NCBI RefSeq assembly: GCF_003002955.1
Contig: NZ_PVTJ01000006.1
Location: 310,001-374,000, forward strand
DNA: 64,000 nucleotides
Direction of reading: 5' to 3'
Origin: Glycomyces artemisiae
GTDB taxonomy: Bacteria; Actinomycetota; Actinomycetes; Mycobacteriales; Micromonosporaceae
Below are positions 26,118 through 34,769 of the stretch, piece by piece (position 1 is the stretch's first letter; the number at the start of each line of letters is the position of its first letter). A program made the position numbers and the translations under genes. The notes beneath the pieces are model-generated. The model ran no database searches, had not been told where the DNA came from, and saw only the letters and a list, made by a program, of their open reading frames with translations.

Positions 26118-26726
26118 ATGGCCGCAACCGAACCACTCGCGGACGCAGAACCCGCCGGATCGGACGAGCTCTGGAAGGCGTGGGAAACCCTCGACGTGCC
26201 GCCCGGGTTCCGCGCGGAGATCATTCGAGGAGACATCGTCTTGTCGCCGTCCCCGACCAACAGGCACAGCCTGATCTGTACCGAGATCATGCGACAGTTG
26301 TGGCCCCTCGCCGACGAGCGCGACTGGCGCTTGGCGAATGAGCTCGGTGTACGGATCGAGTCCACGGGAGAGGTACTGATACCCGATCTGATGGCACTGC
26401 CGGTCGCGGTGCTCACCGATGGCGAGGAAACAAGCGCCATCGATTCACCGGAGCTGCTCCTCGCTGTGGAGGTCACCTCGGATTCATCGGTCAGCAGAGA
26501 CCGGGAGACCAAGCTTTGGAGCTATGCCGCAGGACTCGTCCCCGTCTACATGATGGTCGACAGGCACGACCGTAATGGGACTGTGCGAGTGTTCAGCGAA
26601 CCGAGCGGAGAGGGCCGGTACCAGCACTACGACTTGTTCGACTTCGGCAAACCGGTGCGGTTGCCCGAGCCGTTCAACGTCGAGATCGACACCAGTCTGT
26701 TCGCACCGAGGACTCGAAGGGCCTGA
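26118..26726 (+). CDS. Uma2 family (DUF820) putative restriction-endonuclease-like protein
   Basis: 202 residues with the Uma2 layout. An N-terminal helical region and RAEIIRGDIVLSP strands precede VLIPDLMALP (PD motif), LLAVEVTSDSS (the ExV part of a PD-(D/E)xK site) and KLWSYAAGLVPVYMMVD. The nuclease fold is clear, but the function of this large family is unproven; copies are often numerous and mobile. GGGAGG lies seven bases before the ATG at 26118; the upstream ATG at 26103 overlaps that site. The base composition is visibly less GC-rich than its neighbours, which fits acquisition by transfer. Confidence 0.87.
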   Translation: MAATEPLADAEPAGSDELWKAWETLDVPPGFRAEIIRGDIVLSPSPTNRHSLICTEIMRQLWPLADERDWRLANELGVRIESTGEVLIPDLMALPVAVLTDGEETSAIDSPELLLAVEVTSDSSVSRDRETKLWSYAAGLVPVYMMVDRHDRNGTVRVFSEPSGEGRYQHYDLFDFGKPVRLPEPFNVEIDTSLFAPRTRRA

Positions 26727-26749
26727 GCCGGGTCTTCAATGAAGCCGCG

Positions 26750-26863
26750 CTATCCGGTACGGTCCTTCGGCGGGGTGAAGATCCCCGGGTCGCCGGACAG
26801 GCGCATGGCGCCGTAGCCGAGCCGGTCGACGTTCAGGTCGCCGCCGATGGTGATGTCGCCCAT
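26750..26863 (-). pseudogene. Remnant of an aldo/keto reductase gene (N-terminal 37 codons only)
   Basis: The frame starting at the ATG at 26863 encodes MGDITIGGDLNVDRLGYGAM and RLSGDPGIFTPPKDR, then a stop. This matches the start of actinobacterial aldo/keto reductases, which continue for about 280 residues. The rest of the gene is missing; the Uma2-type gene ends 23 bases beyond the truncated stop. It looks like a deletion scar, perhaps linked to arrival of the Uma2 gene. Confidence 0.7.
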
Positions 26864-27038
26864 GGCTGTTCTGCCTCTCTCGGTGCGCCGCGGGCCTGGT
26901 GCGCCGCGGCACGGTCGCATGCCGGGTCCAACCGCCGCGGGCGCCCGCGTGTTCCCGCACGGGTGATATCGCATCGGTCACAGCGACACCGCGGGCCACG
27001 GTCGCGGCCGGGGCCGGGACGGATGCGAGGATCGGGGC

Positions 27039-27425
27039 ATGATCAAAGGTTTCAAAGAGTTCCTGATGCGCGGCAATGTGATCGAACTGGCCGTCGCGGT
27101 GGTCATGGGCGCGGCGATGACGGCGCTCGTCGGCTCGTTCGGCGAGGCGTTCCTCAACCCGCTCATCAAGCTCGTCACCGGCGGCGGCGAGGTCGGCGGC
27201 AGCTTCACCGTCAACGGCGTCGAGTTCCCGTACGGGGTGTTCGTCAACGGCATCCTCGTGTTCTTCCTGACCGCGGTGGCCGTGTACTTCGTGGTCGTGT
27301 ACCCGATGAACAGGCTCATGGAGCGGTTCGGCCCCAAGAACGAGCTGTCCGAGGAGCTGGAGGCCGCCGAGGTCGTGCTGCTCCAGGAGATCCGCGACCT
27401 GCTGGCCGAGCAGCGCCAGCGCTGA
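27039..27425 (+). CDS. mscL: Large-conductance mechanosensitive channel
   Basis: A 128-residue MscL. The amphipathic start (MIKGFKEFLMRGNVIELAVA) leads into TM1 (about 14-45). A periplasmic loop with FPYGVFVNG comes before TM2 (about 67-90), and a charged cytoplasmic helix ends the protein. The homopentamer opens under membrane tension to relieve hypo-osmotic shock. No Shine-Dalgarno sequence; GAGGAT lies six bases before the ATG. A long hairpin follows the stop. Confidence 0.96.
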   Translation: MIKGFKEFLMRGNVIELAVAVVMGAAMTALVGSFGEAFLNPLIKLVTGGGEVGGSFTVNGVEFPYGVFVNGILVFFLTAVAVYFVVVYPMNRLMERFGPKNELSEELEAAEVVLLQEIRDLLAEQRQR

Positions 27426-27446
27426 GCGTCCGTCCCGCCCGTTTCA

Positions 27447-27486
27447 GGGGCGGCGGCGCCGGGCAACCCCCCGGTGGCGCCGCCCC
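27447..27486 (+). terminator. Terminator of mscL
   Basis: A 17-bp stem with one mismatch and one G-U pair starts GGGGCGGCG and ends CGCCGCCCC. It is followed by TTGCC. It sits between mscL and the VOC genes. Confidence 0.8.
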
Positions 27487-27547
27487 TTGCCAGTGCCGCA
27501 CCGGCCTGGGACGCTGGACCCCACCGACCGCGACGGGAGGGCACGCG

Positions 27548-28360
27548 ATGCCGACCTCGATTCCACTGGGCGCCCCGATCTGGGCCGACGCCGTGACCCC
27601 GGACCTGGCGGGGGACGTGGACTTCTACATGCGGCTGTTCAACTGGGCCGCGTTCGACTCGGGCGAGCAGTTCGGGCACTACACGGAGCTGTGCCTGGGA
27701 TCGACCGTGGCGGAGGCGCGGGCCGTGGGCGGGATCGCCGAGGCCGCGTCGGGCGCCAAGGGCTCGGCGTGGGGCGTGGCGTTCCACGTCGGGGACTGCG
27801 TGCGGGCGGCGGCGGAGGCCGAGAAGCTGGGCGCGCAGATCACGAGCAACCCGATCCGGGTGGGCGACGATCTGGTGTACGCGGCGCTGAAGGACCCGGA
27901 CGGGGGCGCGTTCGGGCTGTTCGAGCCGTTGAGCGAGAAGGTCGGGTTCACGGCCCGGAACGAGCCGGGCGCGATCGTGTGGTTCGAGTACGTGTACGAC
28001 GGCGCGCCCGTGGAGGCCATGCAGTTCTACGCGGAGCTGCTGAACTGGTCGCTGCACGCGCCGGACGGGTCGGAGCCGGGGCACGACGCGCCGTACGTGG
28101 GCCTGCGGACCCGCGAGGGGCACGCGCTGACACGGTCCGAGGAGTTCGGCGGGGCGCGGATGGCGCTGGGCCCGGAGCTGGACATGACGCCGCACTGGAC
28201 GGTGTGCTTCGGGACGGCGTCGGTGGACCTGACGGCGGCGAAGGCCGTGGACCTGGGCGGGGCGGTCGCGGTGGCGCCGGTGGACGATCCGGGCGGGCGG
28301 ATGGCGGTGCTGGCGTCGCCCACGGGGGCGTACTTCACCGTGATGTCGCCGCGGGAGTAG
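27548..28360 (+). CDS. Two-domain VOC family protein, copy 1
   Basis: 270 residues made of two glyoxalase-like halves. MPTSIPLGAPIWADAVTPDL starts the first, with DFYMRLFNW; the second holds VWFEYVYDGAPVEAMQFYAE and ends in PTGAYFTVMSP. GGGAGGG lies six bases before the ATG at 27548. The next gene encodes a close paralogue with the same IPLGAPIW start, so this is a tandem duplication. Substrate unknown; members are often annotated as hydroxylase-like or glyoxalase. Confidence 0.85.
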   Translation: MPTSIPLGAPIWADAVTPDLAGDVDFYMRLFNWAAFDSGEQFGHYTELCLGSTVAEARAVGGIAEAASGAKGSAWGVAFHVGDCVRAAAEAEKLGAQITSNPIRVGDDLVYAALKDPDGGAFGLFEPLSEKVGFTARNEPGAIVWFEYVYDGAPVEAMQFYAELLNWSLHAPDGSEPGHDAPYVGLRTREGHALTRSEEFGGARMALGPELDMTPHWTVCFGTASVDLTAAKAVDLGGAVAVAPVDDPGGRMAVLASPTGAYFTVMSPRE

Positions 28361-28436
28361 CCGAATCGCGCTCGCGTGTCGGTCCTCCGTGCGACGGTGG
28401 GACGGTCACGACGTCTCTGCGAAGGAGCAGCGCACG

Positions 28437-29234
28437 ATGCCATCGATCCCGCTCGGAGCCCCGATCTGGTCGGACTCCCTGACCGCCGACCTGGCGGGCG
28501 ACACCGCGTTCTACGAGGGCCTGTTCGGGTGGTCGTCGGAGAACGCCGGCCCGGAGTACGGCGACTACACCACGTTCTCCCTGCCGGGCGCCGAGCCGCG
28601 CCCGGTCATGGGGATCATGCCGTGCCCGCCGGGCATGTCGCCGTCGCGCACCTGGAACCTCCAGTTCCGGGTCGCGGACTGCGACGAGGCGGTCGACAAG
28701 GCGCGGAGCCTGGGCGCGGCGGTCGACGCCGGGCCCGAGAGCGTCGGCTCGATGCTGCGCTTCGCGATGCTGCGGGACCCGAACGACGCGTCGTTCGGGG
28801 TCGTGGAGGCCCTGGACCCGACCACCGGGTTCGGCGTGTGGGGCGAGGTGAACTCGATCGCGTGGGCCGAGTACCACTACGACGGGGCGCCCGCGGACGC
28901 GATGCGGTTCTACGTGGACCTGCTCGCCTGGGACGCGGTGACGCCGCCGTGGGAGGACCCGGCGAACCCGACGCCGTACACGGCGCTGTCCGCGCGCGGG
29001 GACGCGAAGGAGTTCGGCGGCTGCCACGCGGCCGACGGGTTCGAGAAGTCGATGCCGCCGCAGTGGAGCGTCATGGTCGCGGTCGTGGACGCGGACGCCT
29101 TGTGCGCCAAGGCGGCCGAGCTCGGCGGCTCGGTCGCGGCCGAGCCGATGGACGTGCCGGGCCTGCGCGTCGCGGGCATCGCGACGCCGAGCGGCACGGT
29201 CGTGGGGGTCCATTCCCCGCGGTCCTGGGTGTAG
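28437..29234 (+). CDS. Two-domain VOC family protein, copy 2
   Basis: 265 residues, paralogous to the preceding gene. It starts MPSIPLGAPIWSDSLTADLA, has FYEGLFGWSSE in the first half and AWAEYHYDGAPADAMRFYVD in the second, and ends PSGTVVGVHSP. GAAGGAG lies nine bases before the ATG at 28437. The two copies differ at many positions, so the duplication is not recent. Probably cotranscribed with copy 1, 76 bases downstream. Confidence 0.85.
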   Translation: MPSIPLGAPIWSDSLTADLAGDTAFYEGLFGWSSENAGPEYGDYTTFSLPGAEPRPVMGIMPCPPGMSPSRTWNLQFRVADCDEAVDKARSLGAAVDAGPESVGSMLRFAMLRDPNDASFGVVEALDPTTGFGVWGEVNSIAWAEYHYDGAPADAMRFYVDLLAWDAVTPPWEDPANPTPYTALSARGDAKEFGGCHAADGFEKSMPPQWSVMVAVVDADALCAKAAELGGSVAAEPMDVPGLRVAGIATPSGTVVGVHSPRSWV

Positions 29235-29260
29235 GCGGATCCGCCCTGGCGGCGGCGGGT

Positions 29261-29266
29261 TAGGTT
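29261..29266 (+). promoter_or_regulatory. Probable -10 element of the 29273 membrane protein gene
   Basis: TAGGTT six bases before the ATG, with no ribosome-binding site. Confidence 0.5.
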
Positions 29267-29272
29267 CGGCGG

Positions 29273-29656
29273 ATGACCCCTTGGAAGATCTTCGCCGTCT
29301 GGTTCGCCGCCGTAGCGGTCGGCACGATGCTGGTGGCGCTGCCCGATTCGGATGGACCGGTGGTGCGGATCAGCGACATGCACGGACCCGGGCCCCTGGA
29401 CCTGGCCGGGATCGGACTGATCGCGGTCGGCTCGGTCGTCCTGTGGGCGTGGCTGATCCGGCGCGCGCGGCCGATCACCGCGCGGCTCGGCGGGGCCGGG
29501 ACGGCGTGGCTGGCCGCGGTGTTCGCGGCGTCGCTGGCGGTCGTGGCGTGGTCGGTCCTGACGGATTCGGGCTGGTGGTGGGCGGTCGGCGCGGGCGCGG
29601 CGACCGCGGTACAGCTCATCGCGCTTGGCGCCAGCGGGGACCGCGTCGGCGTCTGA
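29273..29656 (+). CDS. Small hypothetical membrane protein
   Basis: 127 residues with about four hydrophobic segments (IFAVWFAAVAVGTMLVAL, LAGIGLIAVGSVVLWAWLI, TAWLAAVFAASLAVVAW, WWAVGAGAATAVQLIAL). A short external loop rich in Asp and Gly lies between the first two. No family recognised. It has its own leaderless-type promoter directly after the VOC pair and converges on the fused permease gene. Confidence 0.75.
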   Translation: MTPWKIFAVWFAAVAVGTMLVALPDSDGPVVRISDMHGPGPLDLAGIGLIAVGSVVLWAWLIRRARPITARLGGAGTAWLAAVFAASLAVVAWSVLTDSGWWWAVGAGAATAVQLIALGASGDRVGV

Positions 29657-29747
29657 CCCGCGGCGGGCCGTCCCGGTCGTGCAGAGGCGCCGCTACGACG
29701 ACGGAGCAACCTGCGACGATCCGCGTGAATCCGTTGGCGTGTCGCGT

Positions 29748-31460
29748 TCAGCCGCGGCGCGTGCGGCGCGGGAGGGCGAGGGCGGCCGTGACGGCGAGGG
29801 TCGTCGCGATCATGGCCGCTGCGGGGGCGAGGGCGGCGAGGGGCGCGCGTTCGAGGTAGGGCAGGGAGCGGGCGAGGCTGGCGCCCCATTCGGGCGAGTC
29901 GGGGCCCGCGCCGAGGCCGAGGAAGCCGAGCGAGGCGATGCCGAGTGCCATGCCGGGCAGGCGGAGTCCGGCGTGGGAGGCGAGGGGCCCGGCGACGAGC
30001 GGGAGGGTGTGGCGGCGCAGCATCCACCCGGGCCCGGCGCCGAGGGCGAGGCGGGCTTCGCGGTGCCCGGCGGCGCGGGCCTGCGCGGTGAGGGAGGCGG
30101 CGTGGGCGGCGAGCGGGGGCCAGGAGACGGCGACGACCGCGAGGACCGCGCCGGTCTGGCCGCGGCCGAGGATGACGACGATGATGATCCCGGCGATGGC
30201 GATGGGGAACGAGTTGCAGGCTTCGGCGAGCGGGTGCGCCAGGCGCGGCGCGAAGCCGAGGACCAGCGCGATCCCGTAGGAGAGCACGCATGCGGCGACT
30301 GCCGCACCTACCGTCCACAGTGTCCCTTGGCCGAGGCGGGCGAGGACGTCGCGGCCGAGTTCGTCGGTGCCGAGCCAGTGCGCGGCCGACGGCGCGGCCA
30401 GGCGCCCGTCGGTGGCGATGTCCCCGGTCCGCGCGAGCCCGTAGGCGACGGCCGCCAGCAGCGGGGTTGCGGTGCAGGCGATCCAGGCGAGGGCGGTGCG
30501 ACGCGGGCCGGTGGCGGGCGGGGCCGCGGGGGCGGCGGTGCCGTCGGGTCCGGCGAGGCGGTTCGCGGCGAGGCGCGCGAGGAGCCCGGCGGTGAAGCCG
30601 AGGCCCACGAGCAGGAGCAGGCAGGCCTGGAGGACGGGGAGGTCCTGGGCGTCGGCGGCGGCGAGGGCGGTGCGGCCGAGGCCGGGGACGGCGAAGACGG
30701 TCTCGACGGCGACGGCCGCGCCGGTGATGGAGACGGCGATGATCGCGAGCTGCGGGAGCAGCGGCGGGAGGGCGCGGCGCACGAGGCCGCGGACGATGCG
30801 GGCGCGGGCGTATCCGGCGGCGCGCCACTGGCGGACCCAGTCCTCGGCGGCCACGGCGCCGAGGGCGTCGCGGCTCAGGCGGGCGAGGACGCCGCCGCCG
30901 GACAGGCCCATGGCGAGCGCGGGGAGCACGAGGTGCTCGGGTCCGGTGAAGCCGTACGCGGGGAGGAGGCCGAGCCAGGCGGCGAAGACGGCGACGCCGA
31001 GGGCGGCGACGAGGAATTCGGGGAGGGCGGCGAGCCCGGCGACGGCGATGCCGCCGCCGCGGACCGGGCGGCCTGCGGCGGCGCGGGCGAGGGCGGGAAG
31101 GGTTGCGGCGCAGGCGATGGCGAGGACGACGGCGAACGCGGCGGCCATGACGGTGAGGGAGGTGCCGAGGGCGGGGAGCACCGAGGCCGCCACGGGTTCG
31201 CCCGAGACCCAGGAGGTGCCGAGGTCGCCGCGGGCGAGGCCGGCGAAGCGGTCGCGGAGGATCGCGAGCGGCCCGGTGTCGAGGCCGAGGTCGGCGCGCA
31301 CGGACGCGAGCGCGGTCTCGGTCGCTTCGCGCCCGGGGTAGCGGGCGCGCAGGACGGTGAGGGCGGGGTCGCGGGCGGCGAGCCACGGCAGGAGGCCGAT
31401 GGCGGCGAGGACGGCCGCGAGGACCGCGAGCCTGGTGAGCAGGCCGCGCAGGAGCGCCAC
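29748..31460 (-). CDS. Fused peptide/nickel-type ABC permease (DppB and DppC domains in one chain)
   Basis: 570 residues carry both permease halves of a peptide/nickel importer. Residues 1 to about 300 are DppB-like (DLGTSWVSGEPVAASVLPAL, FAVPGLGRTAL). Residues from about 320 are DppC-like (HWLGTDELGRDVLARLGQGT, SFPIAIAGIIIVV, LGFLGLGAGPDSPEWG). Normally these are two genes. The fusion continues in one frame with a Pro/Ala linker (around 300-320). GTG start two bases after the substrate-binding protein stop. No ATPase gene follows, so a partner must come from elsewhere. Confidence 0.88.
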   Translation of the reverse strand: MALLRGLLTRLAVLAAVLAAIGLLPWLAARDPALTVLRARYPGREATETALASVRADLGLDTGPLAILRDRFAGLARGDLGTSWVSGEPVAASVLPALGTSLTVMAAAFAVVLAIACAATLPALARAAAGRPVRGGGIAVAGLAALPEFLVAALGVAVFAAWLGLLPAYGFTGPEHLVLPALAMGLSGGGVLARLSRDALGAVAAEDWVRQWRAAGYARARIVRGLVRRALPPLLPQLAIIAVSITGAAVAVETVFAVPGLGRTALAAADAQDLPVLQACLLLLVGLGFTAGLLARLAANRLAGPDGTAAPAAPPATGPRRTALAWIACTATPLLAAVAYGLARTGDIATDGRLAAPSAAHWLGTDELGRDVLARLGQGTLWTVGAAVAACVLSYGIALVLGFAPRLAHPLAEACNSFPIAIAGIIIVVILGRGQTGAVLAVVAVSWPPLAAHAASLTAQARAAGHREARLALGAGPGWMLRRHTLPLVAGPLASHAGLRLPGMALGIASLGFLGLGAGPDSPEWGASLARSLPYLERAPLAALAPAAAMIATTLAVTAALALPRRTRRG

Positions 31461-31462
31461 GG

Positions 31463-32965
31463 TCAGCCGATCGCGGTGGCCGCGGTGATGATGCGGCGCT
31501 CGCGCGGGTCGGCGGCGACGTCGGTGACGCCTTGGGCGACACCGGTGACGAGCCGTTCGTGGGCGACGGGCACGACGGCCGCGGTCGCGAGGACGACGGC
31601 TTCGGCGTCGAGGACGGCGGCCTGGCGCAGCGCGGCGGCCTCGGCGGGGTCGTCGGTCCCGTCGGCGGCCGTGGCGACGGCGGCCACGGCGGCGTCCACG
31701 TCGGGGTCGGCGAGTTGGGAGGTGTTGAAGCCGCCGGCGCTGGTGAAGTCGGAGTCGAGGTAGGTGTAGGCGTCGCCGGAGTCCTGGACGACGGAGCGGG
31801 ACATGAGGAACGCGTCGAAGACCCCGGCGAGCATGTCGGGTTCGATGTCGTTGTACTCGCGGACCTCGGTGGTGACGGCGAATCCGGCGGCTTCGAGCTG
31901 GGCGGCGATGACGGTGAGGGCCTCGGGGAGTTCGGCGCGGTTGGAGTAGGTGGCGAGCGCGAGGGTCGCGCCGTCCGGGGCGGCGGCCTCGGGGAGGGTG
32001 TAGGGGCGGTGGTCGGCGGCCCAGGCGAGGGCGGGGCCGAAGAGGCCCTCGGGGGCGTCGGCGCGGCCTTCGTAGATGTCGTCGACGACCGGGCCCGGGT
32101 CGACGGCCGCGGCGACGGCGGCGCGCAGGGCCGGGTCGGCGAGCGGGCCGGTGCCGGTGTTCAGGTAGAGGCTGACGGTGCGGCCGGTGGGGGCGTCCTG
32201 GAGGTTCGCCTCATCGAGGGTCGCGATCTGCGCGTAGGGGACCGCTTCGATGACGTGCGCTTCGCCGGAGCGGAGCGCGGCGGCGCGGGTGGCGGCGTCG
32301 GGCACGTAGTCGGCGCGGTAGCCGTCCATGGCGGCGGGTTCGCCCCAGTAGTCGTCGTGGCGCGTCAGTTCGACGCCGGTGGTCGTGGACTCGGTGATGG
32401 CGTAGGGGCCGGTCGCGAAGCCGACGGGGTCGACGGTGTCGCCGGAGTAGGCGCCGGGGGCGAGGATCGCGAGCTGGGGGCTCGAAAGCCGCTGCGGGAG
32501 CACCGGATCGGGTTCGGTCGTGGTGAGGCGCAGGGTGAGGTCGCCGGTGGCTTCGGCGGCGAGGCCGAGGCCGTCCACGACGCGGGGCGGGGCCGCGGCG
32601 GTGGCGGCGGCGTTCAGCGCGGCGGCGGCCGCGGCGGCGTCGAGGGCGGTGCCGTCGTGGAAGCGCACGCCGTCGCGGAGCGCGAGGTCCCATGAGCCGT
32701 CGGGGTTCCGGGTCCATTCGGTGGCGAGGAGCGCCACGGGCAGGCCGTCGTCGTCGAGGCCCAGGAGGGTCTCGGCGACGGCCCAGCGGGCGAGGAGGAA
32801 CGCGTCCTCGGAGTGCGGGGAGAGCCCGGCGGCGGGGGTGAGGGCGTTGGCCAGGACGAGCCGCGCGCTCCCCTCGTCGTCGGCGGCGAAGCATCCGGCG
32901 GCCGCGAGCGCCAGGGGCGCGGAGGCGGCGAGGAGGGTGCGCCGGGAGAGGGCGGTCCTGGGCAT
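31463..32965 (-). CDS. Peptide/nickel-type ABC substrate-binding lipoprotein
   Basis: 500 residues of family SBP_bac_5. The signal region SRRTLLAASAPLALAAAGC has a twin arginine and a lipobox with Cys25, so it is probably exported and lipid-anchored. PVALLATEWTRNPDGSWDL and LRDGVRFHDGTALDA are the conserved family segments. Ligand not predictable: peptides, nickel complexes or opines are known for the family. I start at the ATG at 32965; an upstream in-frame extension would bury the signal. It is the first gene of a two-gene unit with the fused permease. Confidence 0.9.
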   Translation of the reverse strand: MPRTALSRRTLLAASAPLALAAAGCFAADDEGSARLVLANALTPAAGLSPHSEDAFLLARWAVAETLLGLDDDGLPVALLATEWTRNPDGSWDLALRDGVRFHDGTALDAAAAAAALNAAATAAAPPRVVDGLGLAAEATGDLTLRLTTTEPDPVLPQRLSSPQLAILAPGAYSGDTVDPVGFATGPYAITESTTTGVELTRHDDYWGEPAAMDGYRADYVPDAATRAAALRSGEAHVIEAVPYAQIATLDEANLQDAPTGRTVSLYLNTGTGPLADPALRAAVAAAVDPGPVVDDIYEGRADAPEGLFGPALAWAADHRPYTLPEAAAPDGATLALATYSNRAELPEALTVIAAQLEAAGFAVTTEVREYNDIEPDMLAGVFDAFLMSRSVVQDSGDAYTYLDSDFTSAGGFNTSQLADPDVDAAVAAVATAADGTDDPAEAAALRQAAVLDAEAVVLATAAVVPVAHERLVTGVAQGVTDVAADPRERRIITAATAIG

Positions 32966-32999
32966 CGAGTGGGCCTCGTCTCTTCTCGCGAACTTCTTC

Positions 33000-33022
33000 T
33001 TATTGCAAATCGGGTGCAATAA
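33000..33022. promoter_or_regulatory. AT-rich inverted repeat between divergent genes
   Basis: Arms TTATTGCA and TGCAATAA surround a seven-base spacer. It lies 35 bases upstream of the substrate-binding protein start and reaches the first possible start of the GNAT gene. It is very likely a regulator binding site; the regulator is unknown. Confidence 0.6.
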
Positions 33023-33030
33023 TGGCACAC

Positions 33031-33615
33031 ATGTCGAGTACCGCCACCGCAGACCAGCTCAGGGGACTATCGGGATACGTTGTGCGCCAAGCGGAACCGG
33101 GCGACATCGCAGGTGCCCGCTCCGTGATGCTCGACACGGTCTACCGGGACTTCGGGCACGGCTACCTGCCGCGCTGGCACTCCGACATCATCGACCTCGA
33201 CTCGTTCTACCTGGCGCCCGAGGACAACACCCTGTTCGTCGCCGAACGCGACGGCGCCGTCGTCGCCACCGCGGGCGTGCGCGGGCAGACCCCGGTCTCG
33301 CCGCCGCATCCGGCGCTGGTCGCCGCGGCCTTCGAGGAGGGCCGCACCGCGAGCCTCTACCGCGTGTACGTGCGGCCCGAGCACCGCAGGAGGGGCCTCG
33401 CGGGCGCACTCGTCGACGCGTGCCTCGGCTTCATCGCCTCCCGCGACCGGTACACGGGCGTGTACCTCCACACCGACGCGCGCACGCCCGGCGCCGTCGA
33501 GTTCTGGTCCGGGCGCGGCGACGTCCTCTTCGACGAGCGCAGCGCCGTCAACGAGCACCGCCGCACTGACGAGCCCTTCGAGACCGTGCACTTCCGGCTC
33601 CGCATCCCCCGCTAG
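33031..33615 (+). CDS. GNAT family N-acetyltransferase
   Basis: 194 residues of the GNAT fold. The acetyl-CoA loop is VRPEHRRRGLAGALVDA (motif A, R/Q-x-x-G-x-G/A), preceded by SLYRVYV. Target unknown. An in-frame ATG at 33022 would extend it by three residues. Neither start has a ribosome-binding site, and TGCAATAAT just upstream could be part of the promoter, so I prefer 33031. Its stop overlaps the convergent pobA stop by four bases (CTAG). Confidence 0.85.
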   Translation: MSSTATADQLRGLSGYVVRQAEPGDIAGARSVMLDTVYRDFGHGYLPRWHSDIIDLDSFYLAPEDNTLFVAERDGAVVATAGVRGQTPVSPPHPALVAAAFEEGRTASLYRVYVRPEHRRRGLAGALVDACLGFIASRDRYTGVYLHTDARTPGAVEFWSGRGDVLFDERSAVNEHRRTDEPFETVHFRLRIPR

Positions 33616-34769
33616 TCCGCGTACGGCAGCCCCGTGTAGTTCTCCGCCAGCGCCGTCGCCTGCGCCCGCGAGCCCGCCACGTACGCCAGGTGCGCCTGCT
33701 GGAGCCGCCGGTCGTACGGGTCGCCCTCGAAGCGGTGCAGCAGGGTCGTCATCCACCACGAGAAGTGCTGCGCCCGCCAGACCCGGCTGAGGCAGGCCGC
33801 CGAGTACGCGTCGAGCAGCGCCTCGCTCCCGGTCCGGTAGTACTCCCCCAGCGCGCGGGCGAGCACCCGCACGTCCGCGACGGCGAGGTTCAGTCCCTTT
33901 GCGCCCGTGGGCGGCACGATGTGCGCGGCGTCCCCGGCGAGGAACAGCCGCCCGAACCGCATCGGCTCGGCCACGAACGACCGCATCGCGGCCACGTCGA
34001 CCTGCGTGATCGGCCCGGTCGCGAGCGTGAAGCCCGGGACGGTCTCGTGGCGGGCCTTCAGCTCGGCCCAGATCGCCTCATGGGTCCAGTCCTCGGGGCG
34101 GGTGTCGGGCGGCACCTGGAGGTAGAAGCGGCTCACCGAGTCGGACCGCATGGAGTGCAGGGAGAACCCGCGCTCCGACGCCGAGTAGATCAGCTCCGGC
34201 GCGGACGGCGCGACGTCGGCGAGGATGCCCAGCCACGCGAACGGGTACGTCTTCTCGTACACCGCGAGGTCCGCGGCGGGCACGGATTCCCTTGAGACGC
34301 CGTGGAACCCGTCGCACCCGGCGATGAAGTCGCAGTCCAGACGTTCGGTCCCGAACGTCAGGTACGGATCGGCGAGGCTCCCGACCGCGACGTCCTCCAC
34401 CTCGAACCGGAGGTCCACGCCGTTCGCGAGGTTCGCCGCGATGAGGTCCTTCACGACCTCCTGCTGCCCGTACACGGTGATCGCACGGCCGGGCACGAGC
34501 TCCTCGAAGGCGATCCGGTGGCCCTCGCCGCCGAACCGCAGCTCGATCCCGTGGTGCACCTGCCCCTCGGCGCGCATCCGCTCCCCCACGCCCGCTTCGG
34601 CGAGCGTGTCGGCCGTCCCCTGTTCGAGCACGCCCGCGCGCACCCGCGACTCGCAATGGGCGCGAGAGCGCCGCTCCAGCACCACCACGTCGATCCCCTT
34701 GGACGACAAGAGGTGCGCGAGGAGCAGCCCGGCGGGTCCGGCCCCGATGATCCCCACACGCGTCTTCAC
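33612..34769 (-). CDS. pobA: 4-hydroxybenzoate 3-monooxygenase
   Basis: 385 residues of a flavoprotein of the PobA family. The FAD motif GIIGAGPAGLLLAHLL lies at the start, followed by RSRAHCESRVRAGVLEQGT (the conserved ExRvRAGvLEqGt). GCDGFHGVSR is central, and FLAGDAAHIVPPTGAKGLNL is the second FAD/NAD(P)H motif. It hydroxylates 4-hydroxybenzoate to protocatechuate using NAD(P)H and oxygen. GTG start overlaps the ATPase stop (GTGA), so the enzyme is coupled to the transporter operon. No protocatechuate pathway genes are in the window. Confidence 0.93.
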   Translation of the reverse strand: MKTRVGIIGAGPAGLLLAHLLSSKGIDVVVLERRSRAHCESRVRAGVLEQGTADTLAEAGVGERMRAEGQVHHGIELRFGGEGHRIAFEELVPGRAITVYGQQEVVKDLIAANLANGVDLRFEVEDVAVGSLADPYLTFGTERLDCDFIAGCDGFHGVSRESVPAADLAVYEKTYPFAWLGILADVAPSAPELIYSASERGFSLHSMRSDSVSRFYLQVPPDTRPEDWTHEAIWAELKARHETVPGFTLATGPITQVDVAAMRSFVAEPMRFGRLFLAGDAAHIVPPTGAKGLNLAVADVRVLARALGEYYRTGSEALLDAYSAACLSRVWRAQHFSWWMTTLLHRFEGDPYDRRLQQAHLAYVAGSRAQATALAENYTGLPYAD

